Source: Diplocarpon mali (taxonomy: Eukaryota > Ascomycota > Leotiomycetes > Helotiales > Drepanopezizaceae). Taken from it: a stretch of 64,000 nt of DNA. Location of the stretch: the NCBI GenBank assembly GCA_024741835.1, contig JAENRP010000004.1, forward strand, positions 205,338-269,337, written 5' to 3'. Position numbers and translations under genes: made by a program. The notes beneath the pieces were generated by a model. The model was not told the origin of the DNA, made no database searches, and saw nothing but the letters and a program-made list of their open reading frames with translations. This document shows, one piece after another, positions 55,376 through 64,000 of this stretch. Positions within the stretch are counted from its first letter, which is position 1. Each line of letters opens with the position of its first letter.

Positions 55376-58300
55376 TGGTAGAAGGCAGAGGAATTGTTTC
55401 GATACAAATTCAGAATCATGGCATGGATACCACTGAGGAGCTGTACCCCGCTGACCAGGCCTAGAAAATGACAGTAACAGCTCGTGACAACGTGATGAAA
55501 CCGAATCCGTTAAGACGCAGAAAGTTTTATGATTCCGGGCAATCTTCACCAATAAAGCTTGCCATACATATTTTAAAACAGCCAACAAAAAACCCCCCAG
55601 CAGCAGTTCTCTGAAAGGCTGGCTGGGTTCTACCAGATTTCGTAGGATACACTGGGAGGACCCTCTGTCCAGTACGACGGACATCTGACTCTTGACGGGC
55701 TTCAGCCTAGCGTTCCACCCCAACGAGAATCCTCTCTCAATAGGGGGGCTTAACAGCGGATTGATTGCAACCGGGCTAATATGGATCTCAAGGTCTAGGC
55801 TTCGTGAACCAGTAGTCCAGGAAACCCGTAAGATATATTCAGAATAATTCAGCTATTTCTGGGTTGCTCGTACTGCAGTGTTCTCTCTCCAGGTGAACGG
55901 AAAGCAATAGAGTTGAAAAATGATTTTTCCCGGCAACAGCCCTGCTCTTGATACCTGTTGGTACGCGGATTCCTGTATAGCGCTCGTTCTCTTCATTCCT
56001 AGGATCATCCTGTAGTGATACATCATATGCGATCGGAGGGGTTTCAGAGAGACTTCGGAGGGCCGCACAGCCCGAGGACCTCGGTGGTATGTTCGTACTA
56101 GGCTAGGAGGAATACAAGAGGGGGGTGATTCAGAGGCATAAAGGTACCATCTCGGCCCTGTATAGAAGGGAGACACACTCTACAGACTTTACAATATATG
56201 CATTTTCGATCAAGTACTCGACTTCATTCACGCGAAGATCGATACCGGTACGGAACCTACAATACCTTTTGCTGCTTTCTCGAATCCTGCTTTGTTTGTA
56301 TTTCTACCGCCTGCTCGCTTACCGTAAGCGAGACCAGGTCTAGACTGGTTCTACACACGCGTAGACTCGATCAAGCCTGGTGGTATGCCCTAATTGTCCT
56401 TTAGATTGCCTCGTATCTGCTCTTCGTAGCCCAGTGATCCCTGGCTTTCAGCAGTGTGCGGTTAATCAGATCAACCAACATCCCGCATGCGTCGAGGCAA
56501 AAGCTGGGGTCTTTCAAATCAGTAAGGGTGTTGCCCATGGTAACGATGTTGCGGCAAACCGTTCGGGTTGACGAGGTACACAGGCCGGCTGCAGGGCTCT
56601 CGCAGTATTTCGAGGGGATCCATCAGTAGAACAACGAGATGATACTTAGCTACGTCTTGGTAGATTGTAGTCATACATCGCACGAATTCAAACCCAATCG
56701 ACTTGATGAGGCACAGAACACGGACTAGCAGTCCAACAGCGACGACGAGAGGGATTGGTTGGGCTGCCGAGGAGATCATTGCCACGTCCTCAACTGCATT
56801 CCTTATCGTGCCAGCTCGCTAGCGGCCACAATGGTGCTTGCGACGGTCAGACTGACCAGAGTCTCAAGTTCCTGCAATACCAATGGCCTCGACCTCCTAG
56901 TTCGCATCGGCAGGGTATGATCCACATCCAACACAGAGGAGACAAACAGCACGGATCAGAGACATATGCCTAGGTGCCTTGTTCTCCCTCTTTCATCCCT
57001 CTGTCTCCCAACCGGTGTCTAGTTGACCGTCCCTTCTTGGCCATCCCACGAGTAGGAGAGCCTACAGACCAGAGCAGCGGGAGGAAGACCACGATATGTT
57101 TTGCGACAACGACTCTCCTGGCATCGAGACGAGCCCTCGCGAACAGGAACCCTCGCGCTCTGCAATCTCCATCGGCCAGGACCGTGTAGGCGGGTGATGC
57201 AGAACCACAGCTGGAAAACAGCCACTGCTGCAGGAAGAAACCAGTTCGAGGCACTGGACATCCCCCCAAGCGGCTCTCGTGGAGACCAGCCTGGTAGCGC
57301 CCTCTAGATATACAGATGTTCGCGGTACGCAGCACATAGCCTCTGGAATGTGGGTGTGAGGAGAAGCATGGTGTACATCTCGACGGGCCTGACACTATCA
57401 CGAGCCGGTTGGGCGATCAGGGCGAGGAAGGTCGCGAGCAAGGAGCCTGATACTCGTCAATTCCATAGCGGCCGTTTTGTCACGCGAAGGTCAAGATGCA
57501 CTGGTGCTGCATTGCCAACCCAGACAGCAGGCTAGGCGAATTCTACAGACTGCTGCAAATCCGCATAGCATTCTGAGGGACGGTCACCTCTGCCTTATGC
57601 TCGACGCCAGAAGTTCTATGTAGGGCAAGAAACAGGTCAGAGGAGAAGTCTCTTATGTTAATTAATCGTCCTCATTTACAACTCCGGGAGGCACGTGAGA
57701 GAAAGGTGGTTGGCAGGCAAGTCTCATCACAGAGCTGAAGATATGCAGTGTTTAGCGAATGGGCAGGATGGCCTGCTGCTGCATATTGACGCTGCTCATT
57801 CTGGGATCTCGCCGATGGGTGAGCGATGTGTGCAACTGGGTCACATCTGAAGAGTCCGCAGTCTCATGCGCGGACTATTCGCAGAGCAATGAAGATTGAT
57901 AGCTAGCTTTCTTGGGCTGCTCTGCACTAGGTGCAAATGACTACACTGTATCATTGAGTATATTCTGTGGCCGTGCTTCGAGATTCCAAGCTGAAAACCT
58001 ACTTTCCGGTGGCAACGATCCTTGGATATTAACTGCAAACCTCCTCAAAATTCAACTTTTCTCGGACGTCTGATTAAGCGAGCCAATTCACTGCCTAACT
58101 AAATGCCTAGCAGTCTACTGATATAGTATGATTCTAATACTGAATCTTTGCCGAAGAAGAAACGCCTATAGTGGCTATGGCACATACACATCGTCTGACG
58201 AATCCTGATTTCCATTCCTTGAGAGGGAGACAACGAAGACAATTAAGCATCGCGTTCTAATGCCCATCAACCACGCGCCGGCAAGCAAATGCACGACAAT
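55376..58300. other. 3-kb region without a clear gene
   Basis: Mostly short frames. A minus frame at 56785-56519 reads like a membrane-anchored fragment (IPLVVAVGLLVRVLCLIKSI, ending VYLVNPNGLPQHRYHGQHP), and minus frames at 57340-56970 overlap in different frames. Together they suggest an old, decayed minus-strand gene, family unknown. The right end is the 3' flank of the thioredoxin reductase gene. Confidence 0.4.
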
Positions 58301-59595
58301 CTATAGGAGAGGGTTGGACCTGTATTCGGGGACGACCACGCTGTTGCCCTTTTCTGCATCCTTCTCTGCTTCCAAAGGATTCTCAACGTCTTCCAACTCG
58401 GCGAGAAATTTCTCGGCTTCGAGCGCGGCTACACATCCAGAGCCTGATATTTGTCAGTAGCTGTAGTTTGGCGGACGAGCCGAGAGGGACGTACCAGCAC
58501 TGGTAATAGCTTGTCTGTATCTTTTGTCCTGGACATCGCCAGCGGCAAACACGCCTTCGATATTAGTATAACTCGTTCCGGGCTTTGTCACAACATATCC
58601 TTCCTCATCGGTCTCAATCTGGCCCTTGAACAGAGCTGTCGCGGGATCATGCCCAACAGCGTAGAACAGACCATTCGCCTCAATTGTCTCCAGGCTTCCG
58701 CTCTTGGAATCCTTAATCACCATGTGGCTCATCAACCCCCGATCATCACCCTTGACCTCCGCCCCCTCGCTGTTGAACTTGACAGTAACCTTCTTATTCG
58801 CTAGTAATCTGTTCGCCATTGTCTTCGAAGCCCGTAGATGATCTTTTCTCACCAAAACCGTAACGTGAGATCCATATTTCGTCAAGAACATTGCCTCTTC
58901 AGCTGCGGAGTCTCCACCACCGATGACCACCAAGGGCTTATTCCTGAAGATGGGCACGGCGCCGTCGCAGACCGCGCAGGCCGAGATTCCATTCTGCCAG
59001 TATTTGTCTTCTCCTGGGAGGCCCAGTCTGCGGGCTGAGGCGCCAGTAGCGATAATGATCGCGTCTGCGGTGTTGGGTTCTTGGTCTTCAGCGTACTCGT
59101 TCCAGTACTTGAAGGGGCGCTTCGAGAGATCCACTTTCGCGACGGTTTCGGTGATAATTTGGGTGCCAAATTTCTCTGACTGTTTGCGCATGGCATCCTG
59201 CACAACATGTCAGTGCAGGGTATATAGAAGAAGAGGAGAGAGACAAGCCATCAACTCTGCGCCACCAATTCCGTCAGGGAAGCCAGGGTAGTTTTCTACA
59301 TCCGTGGTTGTTGTCAATTGACCACCAGCTGCGATTCCATTCGCAAGGAAGCCCTCGTAGAGCACAGCTGTCTATCGTTCAGCAAGATATCACGCTTCTC
59401 TGCTGGAGATACTCACGCTTCAGCTCAGCTCTGGCAAGGTAGACAGCCGCTGTGTGCGCTGCGGGGCCGGACCCAATAACTATTCCATCTCAGCACCGGT
59501 GTTTCTTTCAACAGGTTCCTGTTATCCTGATAGCCCCAGCCAGCGCGGAACATTCGAGGTGGTGAGGGGTACTCACTAACTACCTTGCTATGCAT
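58301..59595 (-). CDS. TRR1: Thioredoxin reductase (NADPH), 5 exons
   Basis: FAD enzyme that uses NADPH to reduce thioredoxin in the cytosol. Minus-strand exons 59595-59577, 59479-59417, 59367-59249, 59197-58495 and 58443-58301 total 1047 bases, 348 residues. The N-terminal FAD motif is [20 protein letters not shown], restored across intron 1. The active site is CAVCD at 141-145 (redox Cys141 and Cys144). The NADPH site is [16 protein letters not shown]. The C-terminal FAD motif is [20 protein letters not shown], then [19 protein letters not shown] joined across intron 4. Intron 3 (59248-59198) fits only with a GC donor (ATG then GCTTGT) and a normal acceptor (TGCAG); using it gives [18 protein letters not shown] exactly as in relatives. 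Start MHSKVV is the conserved fungal start. An ATG frame of 114 codons (59971-59627) lies in the upstream leader. Confidence 0.94.
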
Positions 59596-62500
59596 CTTTC
59601 TCCCTGCGCTCCTGAGGAGACCCGCCCTATCGTTCTTCTTTACCGACTTCTGCTGTACGCTCGCTGTCGCTGTCACAGAGAATCCTGCCGCGCACGATCG
59701 TATAGACCGTCTTAGGGTTGAGGAGAACAGCTTGACCGTCTTCGAGGTGCTTGGGGGGTGAGGTTATCTGGAGAGCGCGGACAATTTTGGAGGTTTTTGA
59801 AATTCCTAGTGCATTTGAAGAAGATGGAGAATTTCGGAATTGTGAGGAGTCGAGGGTTTCTAGGATGGCAAGAGTTCTGGCACTGTTGTTGATTTCTAAC
59901 GCGAATGCATTTGCCCCGCCCAGCGCATTTGGAGTTCTAGATTTCGAGGTTTGAAAGCAACGCTTTGTCATCCTAGCGGCGATAATGCCGAGGCACTCCC
60001 AATGTTTACAACTTTACTAGACATCAGACCTAGGTACTCAACGATCAAGTATAACTCCGATTATATCTACTAGCGACGTTATAAGTTGTGAGATGTTGGA
60101 GGTTATTATGGGGGCACACAGCCTTGATCTTGCACATTGTATACCTACCTATTTACCGTTTTATGCGCAAATTGCAGTAGTTGACCTAGACTAATAACAT
60201 CCTGGGGAAGTAGTTACTGTTTCTCTAATTGTAGTCAATACACTCTTCTGCATGTTTCAACTTATGGTTGATTGGATCTTTCTCTGGTTCCGTTGTCTTT
60301 TGCAACTGGAAGAGACTAGGGCCCGGGGTTTCTCTCTGCAGTCCAATCCCAACAGCAACTCTAAAAGGCCATATCAGAGCGGCAGTATGAAATGATAAAT
60401 CGATCCTCCAAATGCTCTTAGCACTTCCCATTTTCAGTTCACCCTACAGCGAGGTCTACCTCACACCCTCGGGTATTCCTTTCAGCTTGGCTTGGAATCA
60501 TACCTACCTCCTTAGGTATAGGTAGGTAGGTGCATGTCAAGTAAATACTCCCTCGCTTAGAAACATCAGAAAAAGGGTACGTCTACTGTGCACAAAATAG
60601 GTTTGCACCACATCAAGTCAATAGCGAAGCTCGTAGGGTCTTTGTTCATGCGTAACTCTATGACCTTCATTCCAGATGTAAAACCGGGAAGCGTCCTTAC
60701 GGTTTTGCACAAACAGGAGCTCCAGCTTTCAAGCCAGGCGAAGACTCGCAGCCGCAAATATCCAGCCCGCTACATCTCTGCTCTACGCTGTCAACGTACG
60801 CCTTTACAATTTTAGTTCTGGGGTGTAAATAATTGGAGCCTGTTTCTAACCATTCCTCGATTTGTCAACGATTCTTTACAGCTTCCATTATCAAATCGAT
60901 TAATAACCCCGCTGGATCCCAATCGTCATATGAAAAGTCACTTCCTGGCCTCCCCACCTGTGCCCTGTCCAGTATGCAGGTCTATACACGGCAACAAGTG
61001 CTTGCTTGCAATACAGATAGGACATAATTCGGACGTGAACTTTCAGCACAGAGATACTCGTAAGGATCGTCTCGAGCAAACTATGGGCAATACCCCCACA
61101 TCAACGGTGGCTTTTGAGAATGCAATTAGCAGGCTGCAACTGCTCAAGCAATAACGGCTTGTCCGTGCAAGGATACCGAGCAGCTTCCCTTTCTTTTTCT
61201 CGCAGAAAGTGAACCAGGAAAACACATAAAACAAAAGTATAAGTTCTGACCTATTAAAGAAGCATCCGAATGCTTCAAGTCTTGTTGATTGGGCAGTTAA
61301 ATTGCTTCTAATTTCATTTCGTACACATTGGATCACCTACTAGACAGTTTTTCAAACATTTGACTTCTACTAGTTAGACTCTACACCGTAGATTACAGGT
61401 CTACGAAGTATCAGAGCTTCTTCCTTGCAAATTAACTTCAACAATTTGGAAAGTTTGAACAATCTTCACGTGCTGGAGCGGGGTGTATATGAGGACCATG
61501 TCCGGCTTTTTTCATAGCGGGATTCGTCTAGTTTTACGAGAGTTGAAATGTGTTCAAGTCCAGATGTCTGGGACTCCTTGATGACAGGGTATAGTTATCA
61601 CCGCTCGACAAGTACCTCAAAGAACAGTTTACCTAGAAGTGGATTACGATTTGCGTATCTTTTGATCCACCATCTGCGACGAAACTAGAAGCAAGGAATG
61701 TTCCCCTTTTCTCAGTAGACTGCAAACCCATTGAGTCCTGCGAGGGTAAATAGCCGTAGTGGATATTCTCCATCCAAATTTTAAAAATCGAACCGAACTT
61801 GAATCCCCTGCATACTCAATAAAGTTTTGATTCAAATTTCGCATCGGGAAATCCACGGCTATTTTCGTTTTGATTCTCGAGTACGGTGGATCTGAACCGG
61901 GTAGAAATCTATTACAAAGTAGGGATTCTTACCGTTCAGAGAAATGACCAAAGACCTCAAAACCTTAAGAAAAATCATGAGAGGACCATTCTACGTTTTT
62001 TTTTAATTTCAAGTACCTATCACGCATCGGCTAGTACTCTAGCCATCCAGATTGTGGTATTAGAGCCTGAAATTGCTATCTAAAAGTTCTACTCTCTGTT
62101 TTCAGTGGTGGGCATATCTATTAATCGTCAGTCACGCTGCCCCTACTAGCCCCCAACCCCTGTCCCATACATACCACCACTTATCCCCCCAGGAGTAGTT
62201 CGAATAGATGGGATAAACGATGAGATGGTTTTTGTGTTTAGAGGCCATGTGACTACACTCTAGATGATGTTTGGAGTAAGCTTTTTCATTGCATTAAGGG
62301 TATTCGCAGCTAGCTATTTCATATAGTCAAGTATAATTAGTATTTTCTCTAGTATGTTGATTCCTTAGTGCGATTTTTTAAAGGTCTTCTTCTGTTGCTA
62401 ATCTAATGGTTAGTTGAAACATGCTCCTTAACCGGTTTGGAGTAACCTACACTGATTATCATTTAGGTGCGAATCACATGGCTTCGTATAAAAACGTCCA

Positions 62501-64000
62501 ATCATTTATTCCAACTATTACTAGGCGGCTCAGCAATGGTTTCATATTGTGTATGTTTGGCCTGCGACCAATTAGATCCACTCTACTCGAAAAAAAAGTA
62601 GTAAATCCGCTAAATAAGGTACTATTTCTCCTTCACATCTAGCTGTAAGTCCCAAAAGCGTAAATAAATTATGAAATAATATACTTCATATGTAACATAC
62701 AACTGAAACCTCTAGTTCGGCCTTCGCGCTTGAGGATAGCTCTTACAACGTTTCCTCATGTGATTAAAAGCCCTTGTAGTGGAGAAGCCGATCAGCGCGA
62801 TTTATAGAAAGTTTGCAGCCAACTGGAAATAAAGGGAGTACCTCCAATCTTGCTCAAGCTACTGTAATCGCACCACAATCAAAAACCCACTAGTCGTTGC
62901 CATCACAACCTACTTGCTACATTGAAGCCATTAACAACCATGTCCAATCCAATCTGTTTTGGCTTTCCCAGATACAGACCGGAGTTGCAAAACCACATGA
63001 GCTAAAGGGTGAAAGACGAATTGAAATCTTCAAACCTGAAATAACTGGCATGATGCTCTCAACAGCCCCCAGCATCTACTTTGGCATGTTTATACTTAGA
63101 TACCGTTTTTCATGATAGGTAGCAAACCTATCATAAATTCCACTAGACGGGTTCTTCTCCGAGGGGGTTTTCTGCCGCATAGAAAACAGCGGTGCTGAGA
63201 TCTCTAATACGAAAGCCGAAATGGAAATCTTATTTTCGGTTGCGATCGAGGTATATTGTGATTACTTGGTTTCTGGTAGAAGAACTTCAAGATGAAAGTT
63301 AGCTAGAAAAAAGTTATTCCATAATCTAGCCCGCTTCAATCTCTTTCGAGTTAAGGAACTTCACTAAGAGCTCGGCGGAAACAGGCCCGCTCCGTTTTAA
63401 AGCTCGATCGGAGTAGAGAACTTCCCTCTGGGCGTCTACATTACCCTTGTATGATCCACCCCTGGAAGAATGTTTAAATGTACAAAAAATGGGGCGGAAG
63501 CAGAACTGAAATGAAGGTCGTGTCGGTCGCACTTGGAGGGGCGAAGCCAAAATATCAACCGAATCTCTCATTTTTTATTAACTAGAAGTTTCTTTGCCTA
63601 CCCTAGCCTTTGCAGTGAACTATATTCTGCCTTGTACTTTGTTAAGCTAAACAACGGCATTTAGCCACTCGGGAATAGAGCTCCGTCCTACCCACTATTC
63701 CTTGCGCAAGTACGCATTTAATATTCCATCAAGGTTAAGGGGGGCTGTAGTACTGAGTGCTTTTGCAGCCTATTAAAAAGTAAGTATGAAGTAACCAGTA
63801 CGCGAGAAATTCTAGAGGCAGGCAAGCCTGGTGTTTTCACGTCGATATACCAGTGAAGTGACTGTATTTCACATTGATTGCTTCATTGGCAAACCACCGA
63901 ATCCTGCACATTTAGGTAATAAAAGAAGTGAGACGGGGACGACAACTTAATACCTATACGCGGTTTCCACCACGAACCTCTAGCTCTTTAAGGAGTGTAT
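59596..64000. other. AT-rich right end without a clear gene
   Basis: Left 400 bases are the thioredoxin reductase promoter/leader with a 114-codon ATG frame (59971-59627 minus). The rest is AT-rich with short frames only. A short TAGGTAGG-type repeat lies at about 60501-60531. I see no transposon domains, tRNA or protein motif. Confidence 0.5.

Noticed and set aside
59627..59971. Extension of thioredoxin reductase by an upstream exon
   Set aside because: Splice pairs tried (GTAAAG donor with two acceptors) do not keep frame; the MHSK start is conserved in fungi.
1..64000. CRISPR arrays, bacterial operons, biosynthetic gene cluster, tRNA genes
   Set aside because: No spaced direct repeats of CRISPR type, no PKS/NRPS/terpene or transporter cluster, and no tRNA B-box (GGTTCGANNCC) in a plausible context was found by eye.

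Overview
The window is genomic DNA of a filamentous ascomycete fungus (Pezizomycotina). Genes are split by short introns of about 40 to 75 bases with GT...AG ends and CTAAC- or CTGAC-like branch sites. The protein families are fungal (GtaA-type glutaminase, GH64 and GH18 enzymes, a DUF1776-type protein, a small secreted cysteine-rich protein). A lone 5S rRNA gene sits among protein genes, and the retrotransposons carry the C-to-T/G-to-A damage left by repeat-induced point mutation (RIP). I cannot assign a species or class. The sequence has two runs of N (3620-3656 and 39727-39789).

Layout. 1-18 kb is gene-poor and fairly GC-rich. It holds adenine phosphoribosyltransferase (2854-3792, minus), a small lipocalin-like protein of a fungal family (8363-9195, plus), a multi-pass membrane protein (10224-12257, plus), a 5S rRNA gene (14030-14148, plus) and a secreted glutaminase (15670-17954, minus). 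Long gene-free stretches between them are rich in micro- and minisatellites. 18.3-31.2 kb is an AT-rich transposon block. It starts with a solo LTR (18362-18467). Then comes a Ty1/Copia element (18847-31227, target duplication GAGTC), into which a Ty3/Gypsy chromovirus has inserted in the opposite direction (20333-27639, target duplication ATACT). Both are full of stop codons and dead.

31.2-41 kb is denser: a GH64 beta-1,3-glucanase-like protein, a Wss1-type metalloprotease, a DUF1776 SDR-like protein and the mRNA 3'-end-processing factor Yth1/CPSF30. 44-47.4 kb holds a 156-bp repeat pair, a small secreted cysteine-rich protein and a GH18 chitinase. 51.3-54 kb holds VPS53 of the GARP complex. 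54.3-55.4 kb holds a SAP-motif gene with a stop codon or cryptic intron near its start. 58.3-59.6 kb holds cytosolic thioredoxin reductase, whose best model needs a GC-AG intron. The last 4 kb is AT-rich and shows no gene I can support.

The genes do not form a cluster: they are separate housekeeping functions (purine salvage, redox, Golgi tethering, mRNA processing, DNA-protein crosslink repair) mixed with secreted or wall-active enzymes. I found no convincing undescribed system. The most interesting items are the exactly bounded nested retrotransposons, the SAP gene with an ambiguous 5' end, the GC-AG intron, the effector-like small protein and the repeat pair beside it. Every multi-exon gene model was built by hand from splice signals and family motifs, and each exon set sums to a whole number of codons (the SAP gene 5' end is unresolved).
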